From Gammaproteobacteria bacterium (lineage in GTDB: Bacteria; Pseudomonadota; Gammaproteobacteria; S012-40), in contig JAOUPJ010000062.1 in the NCBI GenBank assembly GCA_029879945.1, forward strand, positions 1 to 14,192: a stretch of 14,192 nucleotides of DNA, written 5' to 3'. The notes below the pieces were generated by a model, which saw only the letters and a program-made list of their open reading frames with translations, did not search any database and was not told where the DNA came from. Shown here one piece after another: positions 1 to 6,836 of the stretch. Made by a program: the position numbers and the translations under genes. Each line of letters starts with the position of its first letter. The stretch's first letter is position 1.

Positions 1-2
1 TG

Positions 3-599
3 GATGGCATCGTTTTACTCATCGGTTTGTTTCTGTTTGTGATGTGGATGATCAAACTGGCCAAGTCCAGCCCGAAATCAGACCCATTGAGTCAGGAGAT
101 CAAGCAGGAGATGCCTAAAGGTGTCAGCCTACCTGCGGCCCTACTTTGGCTGGCGGTAGGGCTCGTCCTCTTATCTCTAGGCGCCCGTCTCGTAGTGTGG
201 GGTGGCGAGGGCATCGCCCGTGCGTTGGGCGTGAGCGATTTGGTCATAGGGCTCACCATTGTCGCCATCGGCACCAGCCTGCCTGAGCTGGTGGCTAGTA
301 TTATGAGCGCCCGCAAAAACGAACACGATCTAGCGCTGGGAAACATCATCGGCTCCAATATGTTTAATCTGCTTGGGGTGTTAGGGATTGCTGCGGTAAT
401 TCACCCCGCAACAATCGAAGCCGCCGCCCTGTACCGCGATTTCCCGGTGATGATATTTCTCACCTTGGTGCTGATCATTATGTCGCGCAGTAAGGCCGGC
501 CCCGAGGGCACGCTCACCCGCACCAAGGGCAGCCTGTTGTTAACTGTGTATATCCTCTATATGATTGCACTTTACCTCAGCACAAAGGCAGCGGCATGA
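3..599 (+). CDS. Calcium/sodium antiporter (CaCA family, YrbG-like), C-terminal part
   Basis: This is the C-terminal 198 residues of an inner-membrane cation antiporter of the Ca2+:cation antiporter family. The reading frame is open to the left edge, so the true start and first half lie outside the window. What is visible is the second Na_Ca_ex repeat, with the alpha-repeat motif IGTSLPELVAS at about visible residues 89-99 (its acidic residue is Glu95) and GNIIGSNMFN at about 113-122. Several hydrophobic segments follow a short charged cytoplasmic loop near visible residues 18-38. Family members are about 320-365 aa with two such inverted repeats, so roughly half is missing. The stop overlaps the next start as ATGA at 596-599, implying translational coupling. 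Position ahead of kdsD matches E. coli yrbG. Family assignment is firm; the transported ions are inferred from the family. Confidence 0.93.
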   Translation, partial: DGIVLLIGLFLFVMWMIKLAKSSPKSDPLSQEIKQEMPKGVSLPAALLWLAVGLVLLSLGARLVVWGGEGIARALGVSDLVIGLTIVAIGTSLPELVASIMSARKNEHDLALGNIIGSNMFNLLGVLGIAAVIHPATIEAAALYRDFPVMIFLTLVLIIMSRSKAGPEGTLTRTKGSLLLTVYILYMIALYLSTKAAA

Positions 600-799
600 G
601 CAAACTGGAGTTTGATGTCAGCAATGTAAAATGCTCAGGTTGCGTGAGCAATATACAAAAAGGCCTGACGGCACTGGATGGCGTGGACCAGGTAGACGTG
701 GATATCCCTACCGGACACGTACAGGTGAGCGGAAATGAGCTACAACGTGTGGAGTTGGCGCAAAAACTGAAGGAATTGGGCTATCCCGAAAAGGAATAG
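596..799 (+). CDS. Small heavy-metal-associated (HMA) domain protein
   Basis: A 67-aa soluble protein that is a single heavy-metal-associated domain, as in copper chaperones (CopZ/Atx1) and the N-termini of copper ATPases. The metal-binding CxxC is CSGC, Cys13 and Cys16, near the end of the first beta strand. The sequence before it is Val-Lys rather than the usual Met-Thr/His. The remainder fits the beta-alpha-beta-beta-alpha-beta fold, including the DGVDQVDVD and LKELGYP segments typical of the family. The start ATG lies inside the antiporter stop (ATGA), so it should be co-translated with the antiporter. No metal ATPase or metal regulator is nearby, so the partner is unknown. Binding of Cu(I) or another soft metal is inferred from the CxxC. 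It may serve the antiporter or be an unlinked chaperone. Confidence 0.85.
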   Translation: MSKLEFDVSNVKCSGCVSNIQKGLTALDGVDQVDVDIPTGHVQVSGNELQRVELAQKLKELGYPEKE

Positions 800-838
800 A
801 GACCAACCCGAATAGCAAGTTAGAGCCAACGGAACACT

Positions 839-1846
839 ATGAGTACACTGGAAGTAGACTTACCGATACAGGACATTGTGGTAGACGAACTGATACAAAT
901 GGGCAAAGCGGTCATTCGCACCGAAGCAGACGCAGTCAGCGGCTTGCTAAGTCGTATCGACGAGAACTTCGCCGCCGCCTGCCAATACATGCTGCGCTGT
1001 CAGGGCCGAATTGTGGTACTGGGCATGGGTAAGTCGGGGCATATCGGGGGCAAGATCGCCGCCACCCTGGCCAGCACTGGAACCCCCGCCTTTTTTGTAC
1101 ACCCCGGTGAAGCCAGCCACGGTGACCTGGGCATGATCACCAAACAGGATGTGGTCCTGGCCATTTCCAATTCCGGGGAAACCGAAGAGTTACTGACCAT
1201 ACTCCCCATCATCAAGCGAGAGAGCGTGCCTTTTATCTCGCTCACGGGTAATCCCAAATCCACGCTTGCCATCAAGGCCGATGTGCATATCGATGTCAGC
1301 GTGGCCAAAGAGGCCTGCCCGCTGGGCCTGGCCCCCACCGCCAGCACCACTGCCACCCTGGCTATGGGAGATGCGTTAGCGGTCGCCATGTTGGAAGCCC
1401 GAGGATTCACTGAAGAGGATTTTGCCCGTTCCCATCCAGGCGGCACATTAGGCCGTCGACTGCTGCTGCACATCGAAGACATTATGCGTAGTGGTGATCA
1501 AGTCCCCATGGTTCAGGAAGACGCCAATCTGCATGAAGCGCTGGTGGAGATATCGCGTAAAGTGATGGGCTTTACCGCCGTGGTGAATAAGCAGAATAAA
1601 TTATTGGGTATTTTTACCGATGGCGATCTCAGAAGATTGTTGGACAAGGGACAGTTCGATCCCAAGATACCCATCAAATCTTTGATGATCACCAAACTGA
1701 CCACCATTAAACCCAAGGCGCTGGCGGTGGAAGCCCTGCAATTAATGGAACAACACAAAATCAATTCCTTTCCCGTGGTCGACGATCATGGCGTCATGAT
1801 CGGTGCCCTGAATATCCACGACCTACTACGTGCAGGAGTGGCTTAA
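839..1846 (+). CDS. kdsD: D-arabinose 5-phosphate isomerase
   Basis: A 335-aa cytoplasmic enzyme that interconverts D-ribulose 5-phosphate and D-arabinose 5-phosphate, the first committed step towards Kdo for lipopolysaccharide. An N-terminal SIS sugar-isomerase domain spans about residues 45-185, with GMGKSGHIG (Lys65), the ISNSGETEE loop (Glu117), KEACPLGLAPT (Glu158) and SHPGG (His199). These four line up with the catalytic Lys59, Glu111, Glu152 and His193 described for E. coli KdsD. Two CBS domains follow at about 212-270 and 275-335. Length matches the family (about 328 aa). The ATG at 839 has a modest GGA upstream. The stop TAA shares its last base with the kdsC ATG (TAATG at 1844-1848), so the two are coupled. 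GutQ-type paralogues exist, but the adjacent kdsC supports KdsD. Confidence 0.97.
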   Translation: MSTLEVDLPIQDIVVDELIQMGKAVIRTEADAVSGLLSRIDENFAAACQYMLRCQGRIVVLGMGKSGHIGGKIAATLASTGTPAFFVHPGEASHGDLGMITKQDVVLAISNSGETEELLTILPIIKRESVPFISLTGNPKSTLAIKADVHIDVSVAKEACPLGLAPTASTTATLAMGDALAVAMLEARGFTEEDFARSHPGGTLGRRLLLHIEDIMRSGDQVPMVQEDANLHEALVEISRKVMGFTAVVNKQNKLLGIFTDGDLRRLLDKGQFDPKIPIKSLMITKLTTIKPKALAVEALQLMEQHKINSFPVVDDHGVMIGALNIHDLLRAGVA

Positions 1847-2370
1847 TGCAGGATCTTATGGAGAAGTGTGCACAGATCAAGATGGTCATCTTCGATGTGG
1901 ACGGGGTACTCACGGATGGTCGTCTGTATCTGACCGAGCAGGGCGAAGAGATCAAGTCCTTTCACTCCCGCGATGGCCATGGTCTGAAAATGCTACAAAG
2001 CTCAGGGGTGGAAGTTGCCATCATTACCGGTCGTACCTCACCCATCGTCACCTACCGTATGGAAGAGCTGGGCATTAAACACGTCTACCAGGGGCAGCGC
2101 GATAAAGTCCCCGCTTTTGAAAAACTCACTGCCAAATTGAAACTAAGCCCGTCACAGGTCGCCTATGTGGGTGACGACGTGGTGGATCTGCCTGTAATGA
2201 CCAAAGTGGGCTTGGCGATTGCGGTACAAGACGCCCACCCCTTTGTGAAACAGCACTCACACTGGCAAACACCCAATCGAGGTGGCCTGGGGGCGGCACG
2301 AGATGTGTGTGAATTGATTATGCAAGGCCATGGTGTACTGGATCAGACATTGGCCGAATACATTTCATGA
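1846..2370 (+). CDS. kdsC: 3-deoxy-D-manno-octulosonate 8-phosphate phosphatase
   Basis: A 174-aa HAD-superfamily phosphatase that hydrolyses Kdo 8-phosphate to Kdo and phosphate in the cytoplasm, before CMP activation and transfer to lipid A. HAD motif I is FDVDGVLTDG with nucleophile Asp17 and acid/base Asp19. Motif II is the Thr61 of ITGRTS. Lys87 in RDK provides the motif III lysine. Motif IV is YVGDDVVDLPVM with Asp110 and Asp111. It has no large cap domain, as expected for the C0 type that tetramerises. Length fits the family (about 170-190 aa). It starts on the last base of the kdsD stop and ends in an ATGA overlap with lptC, so it lies inside a tightly coupled LPS operon. Confidence 0.97.
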   Translation: MQDLMEKCAQIKMVIFDVDGVLTDGRLYLTEQGEEIKSFHSRDGHGLKMLQSSGVEVAIITGRTSPIVTYRMEELGIKHVYQGQRDKVPAFEKLTAKLKLSPSQVAYVGDDVVDLPVMTKVGLAIAVQDAHPFVKQHSHWQTPNRGGLGAARDVCELIMQGHGVLDQTLAEYIS

Positions 2371-2972
2371 TTGTTCTGTTCAATCAGCCCGTACGCGTCA
2401 GATTCATAGTCCTTCTTTTCGGTGTCCTCATTCTGGTGGCCTTCATCCCCGAGGCCGACAAGACCATGCGCGAACAAACAGGTGCGCTGGGTTTAGGTGT
2501 GGACTACTACATGGAGCGCTTTTACCTGGTGGAAACCGATCACACAGGGGCACCCTTGCGCAGCCTGGGCGCTGCCAATATGTCTCATTTCCCAAATGAC
2601 ACCGTGCACATGACCGAGCCTCACTACCGCTTGATCAAGACCAAGCGTGAAGACAAACAATGGGAGATCCGCTCCAGTTTTGGCATTATCACTGAACGGA
2701 CCAACGTCTTGCTTTCCGGGAATGTTACAATCAATCGACTTCATGCACAGGAAAAAAGCAGCAAGAGCACCCTGCTCCAGGTCAAGTCGGAAGATCTCCA
2801 TATCGATTTGACCAAGAACCAGGGAGAGACCGATAATCCCGTTACGGTCAGCAACCCCTCAGGTACCGTCAGCGCGATAGGAATGCGAATTAATTTTGAT
2901 GATCAACGACTACAACTACACTCACAAGTCAAAGGCGTATATAAAAACCCCAATCCTAGCGATCCTGGTTAG
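2367..2972 (+). CDS. lptC: LPS export protein LptC
   Basis: A 201-aa bitopic inner-membrane protein that receives lipopolysaccharide from LptB2FG and passes it to LptA in the periplasm. A single N-terminal membrane anchor lies at about residues 11-28. A periplasmic beta-jellyroll follows (LptC/DUF1493-type, OstA-like fold), with the typical pattern of polar strands through YYMERFYL, MTEPHYRLIK and the C-terminal GMRINFDDQRLQLHSQVKGVY. The length is close to E. coli LptC (191 aa). The ATG overlaps the kdsC stop by four bases. Its 3' end overlaps the start of lptA by 74 bases in another frame. LptC sequences are poorly conserved; the call rests on fold-type features plus position between kdsC and lptA. 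Confidence 0.93.
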   Translation: MIVLFNQPVRVRFIVLLFGVLILVAFIPEADKTMREQTGALGLGVDYYMERFYLVETDHTGAPLRSLGAANMSHFPNDTVHMTEPHYRLIKTKREDKQWEIRSSFGIITERTNVLLSGNVTINRLHAQEKSSKSTLLQVKSEDLHIDLTKNQGETDNPVTVSNPSGTVSAIGMRINFDDQRLQLHSQVKGVYKNPNPSDPG

Positions 2973-3453
2973 CGTCTTACTAATCGGCCCCCAATCTGTT
3001 TGGGCCTTGCGATCGGATAAGGAAAAACCCATCCAGATCGAGGCAAATCAAGTCGATATCGACGACAAGAACGGCATCAGCACCTATAGCGGAAGCGTGA
3101 GGCTCACCCAGGGTTCGATGCGACTGCTGGCGCAGAAGATCATCGTCTACAGCGATGACCGTAAATTGAGCCGGGTGGTTGCCACCGGCAATCCCGCCTT
3201 GTTCAGCCAAAGACCGGACGATTCCCCCGGCGACGTGGAAGCACAAGCCATGAAAGTGGACTACTCCGCCCTCGATGGCGTGCTAACCCTCACCAATCAA
3301 GCCAAACTGGCCCAAGGTGGAAACGAATTTCAGGGCAACCGTATCGAATACGAAACCCACAACCACATCGTTAGGGCCATGGCCAATGAGGCCGGCGACC
3401 AACGGGTGAAAGTGGTCATTCAACCCGAATCACTAAACGAAAAGAAAAAATGA
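2899..3453 (+). CDS. lptA: LPS transport periplasmic protein LptA
   Basis: A 184-aa periplasmic protein that oligomerises into the bridge carrying lipopolysaccharide from LptC to LptD. A signal peptide is visible: a long lysine-containing N-region, a hydrophobic core around residues 17-30, and a likely cleavage after SVWA, giving a mature start at Leu-Arg. The mature part is an OstA/LptA beta-jellyroll beginning KPIQIEANQVDIDDKNGIS, with repeated strands such as ATGNPALFSQR and FQGNRIEY. The start is set at ATG 2899; TTG at 2896 is possible. No ATG, GTG or TTG lies between it and the signal-peptide core. This forces a 74-bp overlap with lptC, with no strong ribosome-binding site, so initiation probably depends on lptC translation. 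The stop overlaps lptB as ATGA. Confidence 0.94.
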   Translation: MINDYNYTHKSKAYIKTPILAILVSVLLIGPQSVWALRSDKEKPIQIEANQVDIDDKNGISTYSGSVRLTQGSMRLLAQKIIVYSDDRKLSRVVATGNPALFSQRPDDSPGDVEAQAMKVDYSALDGVLTLTNQAKLAQGGNEFQGNRIEYETHNHIVRAMANEAGDQRVKVVIQPESLNEKKK

Positions 3454-4178
3454 ATTCCCAACTAAAAGCGCAAAATCTGGCCAAGTCTTATAAAGGCCGA
3501 CAAGTAGTCAAAGATGTCACGCTGGAAGTAAATTCAGGAGAAGTGGTCGGCCTGCTTGGCCCCAACGGAGCGGGAAAAACCACCAGCTTCTATATGATCG
3601 TAGGACTCGTCCCCTGCGATAAAGGCGCTATTCTGCTGGACGACAAAGATCTCACCCACTACCCCCTGCACGAACGGGCGAGACTCGGCATTGGCTACCT
3701 GCCACAAGAGGCCTCGGTGTTTAGAAAACTGACGGTAACCGAGAACATCATCGCGGTCTTGGAAGGAAGAAAGGATTTGAGCGCCGTCCAGAGGCTGGAT
3801 CGCTGTGACGAATTATTGTCGGATCTCAATATACACCATATCAAGGATAGCCAGGGAATGGCCCTTTCCGGAGGCGAACGCCGACGAGTTGAAATCGCCC
3901 GCGCCCTGGCCGCAGAGCCGCAATTTATCCTGTTAGACGAGCCCTTTGCTGGAGTGGATCCAATCTCCGTAATAGATATACAGCAAATTATTCAGCATCT
4001 ACGTGAGCGAAATATCGGCATTCTGATAACTGATCACAATGTGCGGGAAACGCTGGGTATTTGTGAGCGCGCCTACATCATCAGCGAGGGGCAGGTCATC
4101 GCTTCCGGCACGCCAGAAATAATACTAGAAAATCAATTAGTTAAAGATGTATACCTGGGCCATCACTTTAAAATGTAG
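3450..4178 (+). CDS. lptB: LPS export ABC transporter ATP-binding protein LptB
   Basis: A 242-aa cytoplasmic ATPase that powers extraction of lipopolysaccharide by the LptB2FG complex. Walker A GPNGAGKT is at residues 37-44, the Q-loop glutamine is Gln86 in YLPQEASVFR, the ABC signature LSGGE is at 139-143, Walker B ILLDE has Asp163 and catalytic Glu164, and the switch histidine is His196 in TDHNVRE. Phe91-Arg92 match the LptB groove residues that contact the LptF/G coupling helices in E. coli. Length agrees with E. coli LptB (241 aa). The ATG is inside the lptA stop (ATGA). This is the last gene of the LPS run; the rpoN promoter begins ten bases after its stop. The membrane partners LptF and LptG are not in the window, as usual. 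Confidence 0.98.
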   Translation: MNSQLKAQNLAKSYKGRQVVKDVTLEVNSGEVVGLLGPNGAGKTTSFYMIVGLVPCDKGAILLDDKDLTHYPLHERARLGIGYLPQEASVFRKLTVTENIIAVLEGRKDLSAVQRLDRCDELLSDLNIHHIKDSQGMALSGGERRRVEIARALAAEPQFILLDEPFAGVDPISVIDIQQIIQHLRERNIGILITDHNVRETLGICERAYIISEGQVIASGTPEIILENQLVKDVYLGHHFKM

Positions 4179-4188
4179 TAAATCTAAT

Positions 4189-4217
4189 TTGACAAATCCC
4201 CAACTCAGCAATATATA
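4189..4217 (+). promoter_or_regulatory. Sigma-70 promoter ahead of rpoN
   Basis: A perfect -35 hexamer TTGACA at 4189-4194 is followed after exactly 17 bases by TATATA at 4212-4217 (5 of 6 to TATAAT). It lies in the 178-bp gap between lptB and rpoN and predicts a transcript starting near 4224, with a leader of about 130 nt. A second exact TATAAT is at 4288-4293, but its matching -35 (TATCAA, 17 bases upstream) is weak. The rpoN cluster therefore has its own promoter in addition to any read-through from the LPS operon. This is a prediction from the sequence. Confidence 0.75.
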
Positions 4218-4309
4218 CATTAATAGGGTCTGTTGTTTGCATGTAGAAAGTGCAGACTAGTTAATATCAAAGAGCGTGCCAATGCACTATAATTGTGTCT
4301 AGGCCTGAC

Positions 4310-4334
4310 TTGATAATTAGTCTAATTAAATCAA
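4310..4334. promoter_or_regulatory. AT-rich inverted repeat just upstream of rpoN
   Basis: The arms TTGATAATTAG (4310-4320) and CTAATTAAATCAA (4322-4334) are reverse complements except for two extra bases in the right arm, centred on T4321. The repeat ends 22 bases before the rpoN start codon and just ahead of its ribosome-binding site. As DNA it resembles an operator; as RNA it would be a weak AU hairpin next to the site of initiation. No regulator is identified. Confidence 0.4.
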
Positions 4335-4356
4335 AAATAGCAAGCGAGGATTTGTC

Positions 4357-5847
4357 TTGAAGCAGTCACTACAGCTCCGTCTCGGCCAGCATCTAACCAT
4401 GACACCTCAATTGCAGCAGGCGATACGCCTTTTGCAATTGTCCACCATCGAACTCCGTTCCGAGATTCAAGAAGCCTTGGAGACCAATCCAATGCTGGAG
4501 ATGTCGGAAGAAGAAGGGCAGCGCAACGATGAAGCACGGTCCGAACACCAGGAAGGGGGTGGAACCGACAGCATCCTGGATAGCGACAATCTCAGCGACC
4601 AAATTACGCTGGACATGCACAAAGATTCCCTTCCTACGGACCTCCCTGTGGACAGCTCATGGGAAGACACTTACGACCTTTCCACCAACTACAACTACAC
4701 GGGCAGCGGCGCTGCATCCGGCGAAGACAACCGCGAGTACGAGACCCGAGGCCAGGATGAAGACACACTCCAAGAACATCTGATCTGGCAAGCGAGGCTT
4801 AGCCATTTTTCCGAGGTCGATCTGGCCATCGCCACCGCGATTATCGACTCCATTGATGAAGATGGCTATCTTGCCACTCCCTTGGAAGAGATTTTTGATT
4901 CGCTGCGTTCCGATCTGGACGTAGAGTTTGACGAAGTGGAAGCCGTACTGCATCGTGTCCATAGCTTTGATCCAGTCGGTGTAGGTGCCAGAGACCTGCA
5001 AGAAAGCCTGACTATCCAACTGCAACAAATCAGCGCTGACACGCCTTGGCACAAAGAGGCCATGAGCCTGCTCAAAACTCATTTCCAATTGCTGGCAAAT
5101 CGTGACTTTAACCAATTAATGCGCAAACTCAAGGTCAACGAAGACGGCCTAAGGGAGATCGTGCAGTTAATACATACCCTCAATCCGCGTCCCGGCAATG
5201 CCATGACCTCCTCGCAGGCCGAGTACATCGTACCTGACGTCTACGTGAAAAAGGTCAAAGAAAAGTGGGTGGTATCACTGAATCCAGAATCCACACCCAA
5301 ACTGAATATCAATTCCATGTACGCCGGCCTTATTCAACGCGCCAATAAGAGCGCCGACAATACCTATCTGCAGGGACAGCTTCAAGAGGCCCGCTGGCTC
5401 ATTAAGAGCCTACAAAGCCGCAATGAAACCCTGATGAAAGTGGCCAAATGCATCGTGGAGCGCCAACAGGGCTTTTTGGAGCATGGTGAGGAAGCCATGA
5501 AGGCGTTGGTTCTTCATGATGTGGCCGAAGCAGTCGGCATGCACGAGTCTACTATCTCAAGAATCACAAATAAGAAGTATATGCATACCCCTAGAGGCAT
5601 TTTTGAATTAAAATATTTCTTTTCTAGCCATGTGAGCACGGCTAGCGGGGGTGAGTGTTCTTCGACTGCGATTCGGGCCTTGATTAAAAAGATGGTTTCC
5701 GCAGAAGATGCTCGTAAGCCGCTGAGCGACAGCAAGATTGCCAAGATCCTGTCAGAACAAGGGATCAATGTGGCGCGTCGCACCGTGGCCAAGTACCGTG
5801 ATGCCATGGCTATTCCGCCCTCCAATGAGCGGAAACGTATTACCTGA
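4357..5847 (+). CDS. rpoN: RNA polymerase sigma-54 factor
   Basis: A 496-aa sigma factor that directs RNA polymerase to -24/-12 promoters and needs an AAA+ enhancer-binding activator for open complex formation. Region I (residues 1-50) is the glutamine- and leucine-rich activator-interacting segment that begins KQSLQLRLGQHLTMTPQLQQ. Region II (about 50-125) is strongly acidic. The core-binding domain follows, then the helix-turn-helix around AVGMHESTISRITNKKYM, and the RpoN box ARRTVAKYR at 473-481, which reads the -24 element. The start is TTG at 4357. The usual family N-terminus begins exactly there, GAGGA lies at 4346-4350 six bases upstream, and the next ATG (residue 15) would delete half of the Q-rich motif. 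Length is normal (E. coli 477 aa). No frame break seen. Confidence 0.98.
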   Translation: MKQSLQLRLGQHLTMTPQLQQAIRLLQLSTIELRSEIQEALETNPMLEMSEEEGQRNDEARSEHQEGGGTDSILDSDNLSDQITLDMHKDSLPTDLPVDSSWEDTYDLSTNYNYTGSGAASGEDNREYETRGQDEDTLQEHLIWQARLSHFSEVDLAIATAIIDSIDEDGYLATPLEEIFDSLRSDLDVEFDEVEAVLHRVHSFDPVGVGARDLQESLTIQLQQISADTPWHKEAMSLLKTHFQLLANRDFNQLMRKLKVNEDGLREIVQLIHTLNPRPGNAMTSSQAEYIVPDVYVKKVKEKWVVSLNPESTPKLNINSMYAGLIQRANKSADNTYLQGQLQEARWLIKSLQSRNETLMKVAKCIVERQQGFLEHGEEAMKALVLHDVAEAVGMHESTISRITNKKYMHTPRGIFELKYFFSSHVSTASGGECSSTAIRALIKKMVSAEDARKPLSDSKIAKILSEQGINVARRTVAKYRDAMAIPPSNERKRIT

Positions 5848-5876
5848 TTTAGCATTCTAGTAATTGGAGCATTTTT

Positions 5877-6197
5877 ATGCATATTGATGTGACTGGTCAT
5901 CATTGCGAGGTAACCACTGCAATGCGTGACTATGTGAACGAGAAGATTGGTCGCTTATCCCACCATTTTGATCATGTAATCAACACGCACGTTATTCTCG
6001 AAGTAGAAAAGCAAACCCAAAAGGCTGAAGCCACCGTGCAAGTCAGTGGCGGCACTCTATTTGCCAGTGCTTCTGATGAGAATATGTATTCCGCTATTGA
6101 TGCTTTAACAGATAAATTGGATCGTCAAATTATCAAGCACAAGCAAAAACTGCAGAATCATAGAGGGAAGTCAGCCCCGAACCCTACTGAAGATTAG
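5877..6197 (+). CDS. hpf: Ribosome hibernation promoting factor (short HPF/YhbH family)
   Basis: A 106-aa ribosome-associated protein of the HPF/RaiA family. It binds the decoding region of the 30S subunit in stationary phase and promotes formation of inactive 100S ribosomes. The beta-alpha-beta-beta-beta-alpha fold begins MHIDVTGHHCEVTTAMRDYV, followed by the basic helix region and the DALTDKLDRQIIKHKQK helix typical of the family. It is the short form, without the C-terminal dimerisation domain of long HPF. The length is slightly above E. coli HPF (95 aa), with a polar tail. ATG 5877 is preceded by a GGAG at 5866-5869. It lies 29 bases after rpoN, the standard position, so co-transcription with rpoN is likely. 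Confidence 0.95.
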   Translation: MHIDVTGHHCEVTTAMRDYVNEKIGRLSHHFDHVINTHVILEVEKQTQKAEATVQVSGGTLFASASDENMYSAIDALTDKLDRQIIKHKQKLQNHRGKSAPNPTED

Positions 6198-6237
6198 GCA
6201 AATTACCAGCTCTATCTAAAGACGAATGTGACCCACT

Positions 6238-6690
6238 ATGCACTTTAGTGACATTATTTCGATGGAACGGATACGTTGCGCTGTGCCAGCAGCGAGTAAA
6301 AAGCGCGCGCTGGAAGAATTGAGCCAACTGATCGCCACAGCCGACACATCGATCAATCCAAACGAGGTCTTTGAAAGCCTTATTACCAGAGAAAAACTGG
6401 GAAGCACGGGCCTAGGGCATGGCATTGCCATCCCCCATGGCAGGCTGAAGGCCTCCGATCACACGGTGGCTGCCTTCATTCAGCTAGAGAATGGCGTAGA
6501 CTATGATGCGCCCGATAATAAGCCAGTCGACTTACTCTGCGCACTGCTAGTGCCACCCGAATCCACAGAAGAACACCTGCAAATCCTGGCTGAGTTGTCC
6601 GAAATGTTCCGCAGTGAAACCTTACGCAACGATCTAAGGCAGGCAAAAAGCGCCGAAGAAATCATTGCCCGCCTCGCACCTGGAAAATAG
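6238..6690 (+). CDS. ptsN: Nitrogen-PTS EIIA component PtsN
   Basis: A 150-aa EIIA-Ntr protein of the fructose/mannitol EIIA family. It is the terminal phospho-acceptor of the nitrogen PTS and acts as a regulator (for example of potassium uptake and stress responses in other bacteria) rather than in sugar transport. The active-site histidine is His67 in GHGIAIPHGRLK, equivalent to His73 of E. coli PtsN. The C-terminal half contains the family segment LLCALLVPPESTEEHLQILAELSEMF. Length matches the family (about 150-163 aa). The ATG at 6238 lacks an obvious strong Shine-Dalgarno sequence, but the N-terminus aligns with PtsN. It follows hpf by 40 bases and most likely belongs to the rpoN transcript. 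Its phosphodonor would be the HPr encoded downstream. Confidence 0.97.
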   Translation: MHFSDIISMERIRCAVPAASKKRALEELSQLIATADTSINPNEVFESLITREKLGSTGLGHGIAIPHGRLKASDHTVAAFIQLENGVDYDAPDNKPVDLLCALLVPPESTEEHLQILAELSEMFRSETLRNDLRQAKSAEEIIARLAPGK

Positions 6691-6836
6691 TCCTTCCCAG
6701 GCAGGGTAAAACTACCTAGAACTAGTGTAAAATCCCCTACTGGCGCTAAACGCCCCCAGCCCAAATTCATGATTTCGTGCAATACGGGCACTTTTGTGCA
6801 TAACTGCATTAACGTTCATTTCTTACCCAAAAGATA

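Noticed and set aside
27..599. TTG at 27 as the start of the antiporter.
   Set aside because: The frame is open to base 3 and the upstream residues are hydrophobic membrane sequence, so the gene is cut by the window edge.
1000..1482. Minus-strand open frame of 160 codons inside kdsD.
   Set aside because: Composition is that of a reverse-strand shadow of kdsD, whose catalytic residues are intact.
4657..5115. Long minus-strand open frame of 152 codons inside rpoN.
   Set aside because: It lies entirely within a clear rpoN coding sequence on the opposite strand and shows no family resemblance.
6785..6800. Sigma-54-like sequence CGGGCACTTTTGTGCA ahead of hprK.
   Set aside because: With the GG-N10-GC spacing the -24 half does not align with TGGCAC, and with TGGCAC aligned the spacing is one base short. 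It is also a small GCAC/GTGC palindrome, so chance is likely.
6691..6836. Terminator or promoter in the 146-bp ptsN-hprK gap.
   Set aside because: Only 4-bp hairpins (GGTA/TACC, GGCG/CGCC) without T-runs, and no paired -35/-10 hexamers of good quality.
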